15,206 nucleotides of DNA. It comes from Dehalococcoidia bacterium. Its GTDB lineage: Bacteria; Chloroflexota; Dehalococcoidia; Dehalococcoidales; UBA1222. This document shows, in pieces, positions 6,476 to 12,958 of the stretch. The stretch is from contig WRNP01000030.1 in the NCBI GenBank assembly GCA_009776515.1, positions 1 through 15,206 on the forward strand. Direction: 5' to 3'. The notes beneath the pieces are model-generated. The model did no database searches. It was not told where the DNA came from and worked only from the letters and a program-made list of their open reading frames with translations. The first letter of the stretch is position 1, and the number at the start of each line of letters is the position of its first letter. A program made the translations under genes and the position numbers.

Positions 6476-6704
6476 ATTAAAGATAACCTGGGTCAAAAGT
6501 GCCATCGGCTATCCTGAAGATCAGAAACGCACCATCCGCGCCCTTGGTCTCCGTCGGTTGCAGCAGAGCGTGGAGCTACCCGACTGCGGCCCGACGCGCG
6601 GTATGATCACCAAGGTTAGGCATCTGGTAAAGGTTGAGGCAGTCGGAGGCGCCCCCAAGGCACGCCCCCGCCGCACCGCTAAACCAGTTGAGGAGGCAAG
6701 TTAA
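6468..6704 (+). CDS. rpmD: 50S ribosomal protein L30 (uL30), GTG start
   Basis: L30 is a small globular protein on the large subunit that contacts 23S rRNA. The product of 78 residues starts at GTG (6468), with GGGAGG at 6454-6459 giving 8-nt spacing; no in-frame ATG is available before the conserved core. The core is standard: VKLKITWVKSAIGYPEDQKRTIRALGLRRLQQSVELPD and GMITKVRHLVKVE. A further ~18 residues, basic and Pro-rich (APKARPRRTAKPVEEAS), go beyond the ~60-residue family norm. It overlaps rpsE by 8 nt at the start and rplO by one base at the end. Confidence 0.96.
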   Translation: MVKLKITWVKSAIGYPEDQKRTIRALGLRRLQQSVELPDCGPTRGMITKVRHLVKVEAVGGAPKARPRRTAKPVEEAS

Positions 6705-7168
6705 TGAAACAGCACGAGATCGCTCCCCCGTCCGGAGCGCGGAAGAAAGCCAAGCGCGTCGGTCGCGGCCCGGGTAGCGGGCATGGCACCTACGCCGGGC
6801 GCGGCTGCAAGGGCAACAAGGCCCGTGCCGGCTTCTCGGTGCGGCCCGGCTTTGAAGGCGGGCAATTGCCCATCATCAAGCGGTTACCAGAGAAGCGCGG
6901 CTTTGTGAACCTATTCACCACCCGCTACAGCGTGGTCAACCTCTCCCAGCTCAACGTCTTTGAGAATGGAACCGAGGTAACCGCCGAGACTCTCCGCGCC
7001 GCCGGACTTATAAAATCCGTCAAAGACCAGGTAAAAGTGCTGGGCACCGGCGCGCTTGAGCGCCAGCTCACCGTAAAAGTTAATAGATTCTCTGCGGCCG
7101 CCAAGGAAAAGATCGAGGCGGCCGGCGGGAAGATTGAGGAGGTCGCATATGCCGCAGAAGGCGGCTAG
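6704..7168 (+). CDS. rplO: 50S ribosomal protein L15 (uL15)
   Basis: L15 threads a long basic N-terminal extension into the large subunit and is needed for late assembly. The 154-residue product has the Gly/Arg/Lys-rich extension with the family signature KRVGRGPGSGHGTYAGRGCKG, then GFEGGQLPIIKRLPEKRGF, and the C-terminal globular domain (VNLSQLNVFE, VKVLGTGALERQLTVKVNRFSAAAKEKIEAAGGKIEEV). The start is TAATG-coupled to rpmD and carries a GAGG site inside rpmD. Its last 20 nt overlap secY, and the secY ribosome binding site is inside this gene. Confidence 0.97.
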   Translation: MKQHEIAPPSGARKKAKRVGRGPGSGHGTYAGRGCKGNKARAGFSVRPGFEGGQLPIIKRLPEKRGFVNLFTTRYSVVNLSQLNVFENGTEVTAETLRAAGLIKSVKDQVKVLGTGALERQLTVKVNRFSAAAKEKIEAAGGKIEEVAYAAEGG

Positions 7169-8477
7169 ACCACGGCTTATCCAGGCCATGATTGATGCCT
7201 TCAGCCTGCCTGACCTCAGGCGACGCATCCTTATTACCTTTGGTATCTTAGTGGTCTTTCGTCTCATCGCGCATATTCCGGTTCCAAAAGTCGATTCCAA
7301 CGCCTTGGCCAGCGTCTTTCAAAACAATTCGCTGTATGGCATGCTTGATATGTTCAGCGGAGGGGCGCTCCGCAACTTCAGCGTAGCAGCCATGGGCGTC
7401 TATCCCTACATCACCGCCAGCATCGTCATGACGCTCATGACTCCCGTCATCCCGCGTCTGCAAGCCCTCTCCCAGGAAGGCGAGGCCGGGCGCAATAAGA
7501 TCAACCTTATCACCCACTGGATAACCATCCCCCTGGCCGCCCTTTCGGGCTATGGCCAGTTGGTGCTTCTCCAGCGAGCCAGCCCTCCGGCCATCGGAGC
7601 CACTACGCCGCTGGAGACCATCGCCGTCATTCTCTCACTCGTTGCCGGCACCATGTTCTTGGTCTGGCTGGGTGAACAGATTACCGAGTACGGCATCGGC
7701 AACGGCATCTCTATCATCATCTTCGCCGGCATCTTAGCCGGCATACCCACCCAGATTGGCCAAGGTATTCTCGCCGGCGAGCAGGGGCAATATATAGGAT
7801 TGGCTGTCTTTGTCGCCCTAGCCTTGGCAACTACTTTCTTCATCGTGATTTTCACCGAGGCCCATCGGCGCATCCCTGTGCAATATGCCAAGAGCATCTT
7901 CCGGGGCGGCAAGATGTACCGCCAATCCGGGTCATCCTACATTCCCCTGCGCGTCAACACCGCTGGCATGATCCCCCTCATCTTCTCCATGGCTATCGTT
8001 GTCTTCCCGGGTATCATCGCCAGTTACTTCATGAACGCCTCGAGCGAGTCTCCCAACTTTTGGAACCATATCTACAACATCTTTAACTCCAGCGCCCCCA
8101 TGCCACTGGGGCTGGTATACTGGGGACTGTACTTCCTGTTGGTCATCGGCTTTGCTTTCTTCTACACCACCGTTGTCTTTCAGCAACAGGATCTGCCGGG
8201 TGTTTTACAGCGCCAGGGCGGCTTCGTGCCGGGCATCCGCCCCGGCAAGCAAACCCAGACCTATCTCAACAACGTCATCATGCGCATTACCTGGGCCGGA
8301 GCTCTGTTTTTGGCGTTGGTAGCCATATTGCCTTTCCTGGCCCAGCGGATTACCAATGTCCAAGCCCTGCAACTCTCCAGCACTGGCCTGCTCATCGTGG
8401 TGGGCGTCGTGCTGGATACCATGAAGCAGATGGAGGCTCAACTGGCCATGCGCCGCTACGAGGGTTTCATCAAATAA
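7149..8477 (+). CDS. secY: Preprotein translocase subunit SecY
   Basis: SecY forms the protein-conducting pore of the Sec translocon in the cytoplasmic membrane. With the ATG at 7149 it has 442 residues. A TTG at 7134 is in frame, but AGGAGG at 7137-7142 lies 6 nt before the ATG, which decides the start. The pattern of about ten hydrophobic helices is clear (first at ~27-43). Family motifs include LDMFSGGALRNFSVAAMGVYPYITASI (67-92), ALSQEGEAGRNKIN (106-119), GEQITEYGIGNGISIII (175-191), RRIPVQYAK (240-248), GGFVPGIRPGKQT (357-369) and the C-terminal MKQMEAQLAMRRYEGF. The cytoplasmic loops keep the basic residues used for SecA and ribosome docking. It overlaps rplO by 20 nt. Confidence 0.98.
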   Translation: MPQKAARPRLIQAMIDAFSLPDLRRRILITFGILVVFRLIAHIPVPKVDSNALASVFQNNSLYGMLDMFSGGALRNFSVAAMGVYPYITASIVMTLMTPVIPRLQALSQEGEAGRNKINLITHWITIPLAALSGYGQLVLLQRASPPAIGATTPLETIAVILSLVAGTMFLVWLGEQITEYGIGNGISIIIFAGILAGIPTQIGQGILAGEQGQYIGLAVFVALALATTFFIVIFTEAHRRIPVQYAKSIFRGGKMYRQSGSSYIPLRVNTAGMIPLIFSMAIVVFPGIIASYFMNASSESPNFWNHIYNIFNSSAPMPLGLVYWGLYFLLVIGFAFFYTTVVFQQQDLPGVLQRQGGFVPGIRPGKQTQTYLNNVIMRITWAGALFLALVAILPFLAQRITNVQALQLSSTGLLIVVGVVLDTMKQMEAQLAMRRYEGFIK

Positions 8478-8478
8478 A

Positions 8479-9144
8479 ATGAGTGCGCTTTTCACCGTCT
8501 TTCTGGGCGCGCCGGGGGCTGGCAAAGGCACCCAGGCAGCTGCAGCCGCCCAGGCGCTGAGGTTGGCACACATCTCCTCCGGCGATATGTTTCGCCGGGC
8601 GATAGCGCGAGACGATGAACTCGGGCGTACCGTGTGTGCCTATCTGGAAAAGGGAACGCTCGTCCCAGACGAGATCACCACCCGTATGGTGTTAGATGAG
8701 CTTAAAGGCAGCAACCAAGGGATCATTCTGGACGGCTTCCCTCGTAACTTAAGACAAGCGATGAGTTTGGATGCCGCCCTCGGCCGGGAGGATCGGGCGC
8801 TTGGTTGCGTCATCTACATCAAGGTAGCGGAGAGCGAGTTATTGCGCCGCCTCTCCGCTCGCTGGCTCTGTCGTCAGTGCCAGGCTCCTCACACCTGCCC
8901 CAACGGCGAGGGAGAGACCACCTGTCAGAAATGCGCGGGCGAGCTCTATCAACGCCCGGATGACCAACCGGAGACCGTACAGAGGCGGCTTGAGGTCTAC
9001 TTTGCGGAAACCGCCCCGCTGATTGCCTATTACCGTGACCAAGACAAGCTCTGTGAGATCGACGGCGAGGGCGAGGTGGAGACCATCACCCAGCGCATCA
9101 CAGAGGTATTACGAGACGGAGAGAGCATTGGCTGTCAGCGTTAA
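8479..9144 (+). CDS. adk: Adenylate kinase, zinc-LID type
   Basis: Adenylate kinase interconverts AMP + ATP and 2 ADP in the cytoplasm. The 221-residue product has the P-loop GAPGAGKGTQ (10-19), the AMP-binding SSGDMFRRAI (33-42), LDGFPRN (84-90) and the Arg-rich LID segment RRLSARWLC. The LID holds four cysteines, C131-x2-C134 and C149-x2-C152, the zinc-binding arrangement of long-type kinases. It then shows RPDD-x2-ETVQRRLEVY. The gene starts one base after the secY stop. I see no good ribosome binding site at normal distance (a GAGGG lies about 14 nt away), so it may rely on reinitiation after secY. It overlaps map by 17 nt. Confidence 0.97.
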   Translation: MSALFTVFLGAPGAGKGTQAAAAAQALRLAHISSGDMFRRAIARDDELGRTVCAYLEKGTLVPDEITTRMVLDELKGSNQGIILDGFPRNLRQAMSLDAALGREDRALGCVIYIKVAESELLRRLSARWLCRQCQAPHTCPNGEGETTCQKCAGELYQRPDDQPETVQRRLEVYFAETAPLIAYYRDQDKLCEIDGEGEVETITQRITEVLRDGESIGCQR

Positions 9145-9898
9145 GAGCCCACCCGAAATCGCAGCTATGCGCCGGGCGGGTCGAGTTGTGGGCAAGGTAC
9201 TCCAAACCTTAGCAAACAGCATTCAGGCGGGCATGAGGACCCGGGAGCTTGACCTCATCGCCGAGCGAGAGCTTAAGGCCCTCGGGGCCGTCTCGTCTTT
9301 CAAGGGCTACCGCGGTTACCCGTCCAGCCTTTGCGTATCAATCAACGACGAGGTCGTGCACGGCATCCCCGGAGAACGGATCATAAAAAACGGCGACTTG
9401 GTGTCGCTGGACTTTGGAGCGATTGTGGATGGTTATCACGGCGATGCCGCCCTCACCGTCACCGTCGGTGAAGTTGGAATGCGAGCCCAGAACCTACTCC
9501 GAACCACCAAGGGAGCGCTTGAGGCCGGGGTTGCCGCCGCACGCGTGGGTGCTCATCTGGGCGATATCTCTTGTGCTATTCAGGAATACGCAGAATCGCA
9601 TGGCTTTAGCGTGGTACGGGAGTACACAGGTCACGGCATCGGGAAGGCTATGCATGAGGATCCGCTAGTGCCCAATTTCGGCCGGGCTGGTACAGGACTG
9701 GAGCTTAAGGCGGGCATGACCTTTGCCCTGGAGCCAATGCTGACCGCCGGCGACTGGCACACCAAGGTAGGAACGGACAATTGGGTGGTCTTTACTGCCG
9801 ACCACAGCTTAGCGGCCCATTTCGAACATACCATCGCGCTCGCCGCCACGGGAGCCGAGGTGCTGACCATACCAGAGAACGGACCCACAGGCGGGTAG
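9128..9898 (+). CDS. map: Methionine aminopeptidase, type I; TTG start
   Basis: This enzyme removes the initiator Met from new proteins, using a two-metal centre. The frame runs upstream into adk without a stop, but homology begins at VKSPPEIAAMRRAGRVVG. TTG at 9128 is the only plausible start there, with GGAGAG at 9118-9123 four bases away, giving 256 residues. The metal ligands are in place: D95 (LDFG), D106 (HGDAA), H169 (GHGIG), E202 (LEPM) and E233 (FEHT), plus the substrate-contacting H79 (VVHGIP). It lacks the N-terminal zinc-finger extension seen in some forms. After its stop come a promoter and the infA leader. Confidence 0.95.
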   Translation: MAVSVKSPPEIAAMRRAGRVVGKVLQTLANSIQAGMRTRELDLIAERELKALGAVSSFKGYRGYPSSLCVSINDEVVHGIPGERIIKNGDLVSLDFGAIVDGYHGDAALTVTVGEVGMRAQNLLRTTKGALEAGVAAARVGAHLGDISCAIQEYAESHGFSVVREYTGHGIGKAMHEDPLVPNFGRAGTGLELKAGMTFALEPMLTAGDWHTKVGTDNWVVFTADHSLAAHFEHTIALAATGAEVLTIPENGPTGG

Positions 9899-9899
9899 T

Positions 9900-9928
9900 T
9901 TTAAAATTGATGTCGGATATGATACAAT
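9900..9928 (+). promoter_or_regulatory. Candidate sigma70-type promoter for infA and the alpha block
   Basis: TACAAT at 9923-9928 matches the -10 consensus in five of six positions and is preceded by TGA (9920-9922), an extended -10. TTTAAA at 9900-9905 is a moderate -35 (four of six), with a 17-nt spacer. This falls exactly in the only sizeable AT-rich gap between map and infA. Transcription would start near 9935, only a few bases before the infA leader hairpin. It would provide extra transcripts for infA, rpmJ and the alpha block. The motif is seen; activity is inferred. Confidence 0.6.
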
Positions 9929-9940
9929 AAACCTTTGCTG

Positions 9941-9970
9941 TCCCGAAACAGCCTTACCGCCGTTTCGGGA
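9941..9970 (+). promoter_or_regulatory. Leader hairpin overlapping the infA ribosome binding site
   Basis: TCCCGAAAC (9941-9949) and GTTTCGGGA (9962-9970) form a perfect 9-bp stem with a 12-nt loop. The GGGA of the 3' arm is part of GGGAGA (9967-9972), the only ribosome binding site in front of the infA ATG at 9980. Formation would hide the site, so this could lower or switch infA translation. No T tract follows, so termination is unlikely. A protein ligand, if any, is unknown. Confidence 0.6.
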
Positions 9971-9979
9971 GATATTATT

Positions 9980-10198
9980 ATGGCTAAAAAAGAAGCGATT
10001 GAAGTCGAAGGGGTGGTCACGGAAGCCCTGCCAAATGCCACTTTCATGGTCAAGTTGGCTAACGGGCATACCGTTCTAGCCCATATCTCAGGCAAGATCA
10101 GGGTGCATTATATCCGGGTGTTGCCGGGCGACAAGGTTCTGGTTGAGCTTTCGCCGTACGACCTCACCCGGGGACGCATCACCTATCGCTTCAGATAG
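9980..10198 (+). CDS. infA: Translation initiation factor IF-1
   Basis: IF-1 binds the A site of the 30S subunit during initiation and is an OB-fold protein. From the ATG at 9980 the product is 72 residues, exactly the family length: MAKKEAIEVEGVVTEALPNATF, VKLANGHTVLAHISGKIRVHYIRVLPGDKVLVELSPYDLTRGRITYRFR. The frame is open to an upstream ATG at 9935, but the extra 15 residues do not belong to the family, and that ATG lies at the predicted transcript start. The ribosome binding site GGGAGA sits in the 3' arm of a hairpin. It begins the map-proximal promoter unit, and rpmJ follows 17 nt later. Confidence 0.97.
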   Translation: MAKKEAIEVEGVVTEALPNATFMVKLANGHTVLAHISGKIRVHYIRVLPGDKVLVELSPYDLTRGRITYRFR

Positions 10199-10215
10199 CA
10201 ACGGGGAAGGAAATA

Positions 10216-10329
10216 ATGAAGGTCAGAGCTTCGGTTAAGACACGCTGTGAAAAGTGCAAGATCATCCGTCGGCACGGAGTCGTGCGCAATATATGCACAA
10301 ATCCCAAACATAAACAGAGGCAAGGATAA
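10216..10329 (+). CDS. rpmJ: 50S ribosomal protein L36 (bL36), zinc type
   Basis: L36 is the smallest large-subunit protein; it binds 23S rRNA and ties several helices together. This short frame encodes 37 residues: MKVRASVKTRCEKCKIIRRH, then VVRNICTNPKHKQRQG. The zinc ligands are all present: C11, C14, C27 and H32. Length and end (KHKQRQG) match the family exactly. A GGGAAGGA site precedes the ATG. Its place between infA and rpsM is canonical. Being so short, it is easily missed by gene finders. The 60-nt gap after it holds a bulged hairpin. Confidence 0.97.
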   Translation: MKVRASVKTRCEKCKIIRRHGVVRNICTNPKHKQRQG

Positions 10330-10333
10330 AACA

Positions 10334-10375
10334 GTTAAGGGTTGAGCCCTGCCATGCTGGCTCATAACCCATAAC
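10334..10375 (+). promoter_or_regulatory. Bulged hairpin in the rpsM leader, with a motif shared with the rplQ leader
   Basis: GGGTTGAGCC (10339-10348) pairs with GGCTCA-TA-ACCC (10359-10370), ten base pairs with a two-base bulge (TA) on the 3' side and a 10-nt loop. GTTA (10334-10337) and TAAC (10372-10375) can add an outer stem across an A-A mismatch. The 3' side, CTCATAACCCATAACG (10361-10376), matches the rplQ leader in 14 of 16 bases. The rpsM ribosome binding site follows at once. In E. coli the mRNA leader of rpsM is where S4 represses the alpha operon; a similar role here is inference, as the structures differ. Confidence 0.55.
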
Positions 10376-10389
10376 GCTGAAGGAGAAAT

Positions 10390-10779
10390 ATGGCACGTAT
10401 TGCCGGGGTGGATATCCCCAGAGACAAACACATCCGCATTTCGTTAAGGTATATCTACGGGATCGGCCCGACGCGTGCCGATGCGATCCTGGCCGCCACC
10501 AGCATCAATCCCGATACCCGCGTTGATCAGCTTACCGAGGATGAGCTGAACCGCATCCGCGAGCTTATTGACCGCGAGTACCGAGTCGAAGGCGACCTGC
10601 GTAAAGAGGTCAATCTCAACGTCAAGCGACTGATCGACATCGGCTCATACCGCGGTCTACGTCACCGCCGAGGGTTGCCCGTACGCGGCCAACGCACCCG
10701 TACTAACGCCCGCACTCGCAAGGGTAAGCCGAAGACGGTAGCCGGGCGCGGCCAAAAGCGCGGCATGGCTAAGAAGTAG
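10390..10779 (+). CDS. rpsM: 30S ribosomal protein S13 (uS13)
   Basis: S13 is in the small-subunit head, makes intersubunit bridges and reaches P-site tRNA with its basic tail. The 129-residue product starts MARIAGVDIPRDKHIRISL, followed by the helix-hairpin-like IYGIGPTRADAIL and the long helix ELNRIRELID. The conserved C-terminal block is IGSYRGLRHRRGLPVRGQRTRTNARTRKGK, then a basic tail ending RGMAKK. AAGGAGA precedes the ATG at good distance. It opens the alpha block. Confidence 0.98.
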   Translation: MARIAGVDIPRDKHIRISLRYIYGIGPTRADAILAATSINPDTRVDQLTEDELNRIRELIDREYRVEGDLRKEVNLNVKRLIDIGSYRGLRHRRGLPVRGQRTRTNARTRKGKPKTVAGRGQKRGMAKK

Positions 10780-10785
10780 CCGAGA

Positions 10786-10799
10786 CTGAGGTGACCCAG
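10786..10799 (+). promoter_or_regulatory. Small hairpin in the rpsK leader
   Basis: CTG-A-GG (10786-10791) pairs with CC-CAG (10795-10799) around TGA, a five-base-pair stem with a one-base bulge. CCGAG (10780-10784) could close a longer structure with TTCGG (10804-10808), including one G-U pair. The rpsK site AGGAGG follows. The element is short and could be chance. Confidence 0.3.
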
Positions 10800-10826
10800 G
10801 CATTTCGGAAATACTAGGAGGAATTA

Positions 10827-11225
10827 ATGGCACAAGCACAACCCAAGAAGCGCGGGGGGAAAAGGCGCGAGAAAAAAATTATCCCTCAGGGGAAAGCCTT
10901 CATTCAGGCCACCTTTAACAATACCATCGTGACCTTGACCGATCCTCAGGGCAACGTCATCTCCAGTGCCAGCGCCGGCAACTCCGGCTTCAAGGGCTCG
11001 CGCAAGAGTACTCCTTATGCAGCCCAGATGGCCGCCTCCAGCGCCGTGCGCAAGGCTCAAGATGTCGGACTTAAACAGGTTGAGGTTTTCGTCAAGGGAC
11101 CCGGTAGCGGTCGCGAGGCGGCCATCCGCTCACTTCAAAGTTCCGGGCTTTTCGTTACCTCAATCCGCGACGTGACCCCCGTCCCTCACAACGGTTGCCG
11201 CGCGCCGAAAAGGAGGCGTGTCTAA
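10827..11225 (+). CDS. rpsK: 30S ribosomal protein S11 (uS11)
   Basis: S11 lies on the platform of the small subunit near the mRNA exit and the E site. The 132-residue product has a basic N-terminus, then AFIQATFNNTIVTLTDPQGNVISSASAG, GFKGSRKSTPYAAQMAA, VKGPGSGREAAIRSL and the end VTPVPHNGCRAPKRRRV. In the C-terminal signature the usual RPPKRRRV reads RAPKRRRV, a conservative change. The N-G pair in that motif is where isoaspartate forms in E. coli S11. A strong AGGAGG precedes the ATG. AGGAGG at 11211-11216, inside the last codons, serves rpsD. Confidence 0.98.
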   Translation: MAQAQPKKRGGKRREKKIIPQGKAFIQATFNNTIVTLTDPQGNVISSASAGNSGFKGSRKSTPYAAQMAASSAVRKAQDVGLKQVEVFVKGPGSGREAAIRSLQSSGLFVTSIRDVTPVPHNGCRAPKRRRV

Positions 11226-11228
11226 ATC

Positions 11229-11852
11229 ATGGCCAGATATACAGCAGCCGTCTGCCGGCTTTGCCGGCGTAGCGGGGATAAGCTCTTCCTGAAAGGCGAC
11301 AAATGCATCACCAAGTGCACACTTGAGAAGCGGCCAAAACCACCCGGCCCCCAGCCGAACCGTCGTCGCCGTCTGTCTGATCGCGGTATGCAGTTGCGTG
11401 AAAAGCAAAAAGTACGCTACACCTACGGACTTTTGGAGCGCCAGTTCCGCCGCTTCTTCGCTGAAGCCGAGCGGCAGGCCGGTATTACCGGCGATAACCT
11501 TATTGTCCTACTGGAGAGACGCCTTGACAATGTCGTCTACCGCTTGGGATTCGCCGACTCCCGCCCTCAAGCCAGGCAGCTTGTTCAGCACGGACATTTT
11601 ATGGTCAACGGCCGACGCACCGATGTTCCCTCTTTCATCGTAAAAGAAGGTGCCGTCCTCGGCTGGACGGAGGCGTCCCGCAAGAGCGAATATTTCAAGA
11701 TATCCGCCGATGGCATCGCCAGCAAGATGGTGCCCGGCTGGCTCTCCTTAGACCGCCAGCAGATGGTAGGGCGTGTCTTGGGCCTGCCGACCCCAGGTGA
11801 TATTGAGGCTAAATTTGATGCATCTTCCGTGGTCGAGTATTACTCTCGCTAG
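11229..11852 (+). CDS. rpsD: 30S ribosomal protein S4 (uS4), zinc type
   Basis: S4 nucleates 30S assembly on the 5' domain of 16S rRNA and, in several bacteria, represses its own operon. The 207-residue product has the zinc-form N-terminus with C9, C12, C26 and C30. The last pair is x3-spaced, whereas the Thermus protein has x4. The usual PPGQHG loop is replaced by PPGPQPNRRRR. The rest is standard: RLSDRGMQLREKQKVRYTYGLLERQFRRFF, the S4 RNA-binding domain (LERRLDNVVYRLGFADSRPQARQLVQHGHFMVNGRRTDVPSF), PGWLSLD and the closing VVEYYSR. It starts 3 nt after rpsK. Confidence 0.97.
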   Translation: MARYTAAVCRLCRRSGDKLFLKGDKCITKCTLEKRPKPPGPQPNRRRRLSDRGMQLREKQKVRYTYGLLERQFRRFFAEAERQAGITGDNLIVLLERRLDNVVYRLGFADSRPQARQLVQHGHFMVNGRRTDVPSFIVKEGAVLGWTEASRKSEYFKISADGIASKMVPGWLSLDRQQMVGRVLGLPTPGDIEAKFDASSVVEYYSR

Positions 11853-11860
11853 GAAGCAAC

Positions 11861-11903
11861 GAGCTGCCGGGGTAGCCATGCGGCCCCATTTTATTGGCAG
11901 TTC
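11861..11903 (+). promoter_or_regulatory. Structured rpoA leader
   Basis: GAGCTGCC (11861-11868) pairs with GGCAGTTC (11896-11903), eight base pairs with one G-U. Stacked inside it, GGGG (11869-11872) pairs with CCCC (11884-11887) around an 11-nt loop, leaving ATTTTATT (11888-11895) as a bulge. The rpoA site AAGGAGG begins 3 nt later (11906). The inner stem followed by ATTTTATT also resembles a weak terminator, so attenuation is possible. Structure is predicted by eye only. Confidence 0.45.
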
Positions 11904-11917
11904 ATAAGGAGGCCTAT

Positions 11918-12898
11918 TTGGTTAGCCTATCTATACCTAAAATTGAATCTGCGGAGCAGAATGACCGATACGGGCGGTTTGTGGCCGAACCGCTGGATAA
12001 AGGCTTCGGCACCACCCTTGGTAACAGTCTGCGCCGCGTGTTACTGAGGTATCTCCCTGGCGTGGCCGTCACCAACGTACGCATTGATGGCATCCAGCAT
12101 GAATTTACGGCCATCCCCGATGTCAAAGAGGATGTGTTAGACTTCCTGCTAAATATCAAGTCACTCAAGATACGTGCCCTGACGGGACAAACCGGCAAGC
12201 TCTACTTGGAAAAAGAAGGGCGGGGTGAAATCCATGCCTCCGACATCACCCCCTCCATGGATTTTGAGATCGTCAACCCCGACCTCTACCTGGCAACCAT
12301 CGACTCGCCCAAGGGGAGCCTCATAGTTGAGATGGACGTGGAGTTGGGTACCGGATATCGGCCAGCGGGTAGCAGCGCCAATCTGCCAGTGGGCACCATT
12401 CCGGTGGATGCCATCTTCACCCCAGTACGTAAGGTCAACTTCAGCACCGAGCCTGTGCACCTGGGGCGCGAGACCAGCTTGGAGCGCTTGACGTTGGAGA
12501 TCTGGACGGACGGCACTATTACCCCCTCTCGGGCTCTCAGTTGCGGAGCTACCATCTTGTCCGATCAGCTCCATCCTTTCGTAGAATACGGACGCTCAGC
12601 CCAGCTCGACGAGGAGCGCCTGGCCATGCGGGCCGCCATCCCCGACGATATCTTCAACATGCCAGTGGAGAAACTAGATATTTCGGTGCGAGCGCTTAAC
12701 TGCCTTCGCCGAAGCGGTATCGACACCGTAGGCGAACTTGCCAGTCTGGAGGAAAAGGATATTCTGTCACTCCGCAATTTCGGACAGAAGTCCCGTCAAG
12801 AAGTCGAGGAAAAACTCCAAGCCCTGGGACTCTCTTTCCCCCAAGGAGTAGCGGAGATACCAGCCGAGGAATCGGAGAAGAAACCACTCAAGAAGTAA
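11918..12898 (+). CDS. rpoA: DNA-directed RNA polymerase subunit alpha; TTG start
   Basis: The alpha subunit dimerises to nucleate RNA polymerase and contacts UP elements and activators through its C-terminal domain. I place the start at TTG 11918, which lies five bases after AAGGAGG (11906-11912). A TTG at 11894 is further upstream in frame, but the AAGGAGG would then be inside the gene. This gives 326 residues. The N-terminal domain shows RFVAEPLDKGFGTTLGNSLRRVLL, followed by LPGVAVTNVRIDGIQHEF. The C-terminal domain (about 248-308) has LDISVRALNCLRRSGIDTVGEL and NFGQKSRQEVEEKL, including the conserved Arg that contacts DNA. It ends with a short acidic/lysine tail. Confidence 0.97.
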   Translation: MVSLSIPKIESAEQNDRYGRFVAEPLDKGFGTTLGNSLRRVLLRYLPGVAVTNVRIDGIQHEFTAIPDVKEDVLDFLLNIKSLKIRALTGQTGKLYLEKEGRGEIHASDITPSMDFEIVNPDLYLATIDSPKGSLIVEMDVELGTGYRPAGSSANLPVGTIPVDAIFTPVRKVNFSTEPVHLGRETSLERLTLEIWTDGTITPSRALSCGATILSDQLHPFVEYGRSAQLDEERLAMRAAIPDDIFNMPVEKLDISVRALNCLRRSGIDTVGELASLEEKDILSLRNFGQKSRQEVEEKLQALGLSFPQGVAEIPAEESEKKPLKK

Positions 12899-12922
12899 GG
12901 AATGATAACCGTCACGAGCTGA

Positions 12923-12958
12923 GAGTGAGTCAGCCCTCTACCCCAACACTCATAACTC
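12923..12958 (+). promoter_or_regulatory. Bulged hairpin in the rplQ leader, related to the rpsM leader
   Basis: GAGTGAGT (12923-12930) pairs with ACTCA-TAA-CTC (12948-12958), eight base pairs with a three-base bulge on the 3' side and a 17-nt loop. The 3' side, CTCATAACTCAAAACG (12949-12964), matches the rpsM leader at 10361-10376 in 14 of 16 bases, and AGCCCT occurs 10 or 11 bases before it in both. The AAGGTGA site of rplQ follows. Role unknown. Confidence 0.5.

Noticed and set aside
9023..9127. An N-terminal extension of methionine aminopeptidase overlapping adk
   Set aside because: The extra translated residues are the adk sequence read in another frame and show no zinc-finger or linker pattern.
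9935..9979. A longer IF-1 starting at ATG 9935
   Set aside because: The extra residues are not conserved, the start would coincide with the predicted transcript start, and the 72-residue form is the exact family length.
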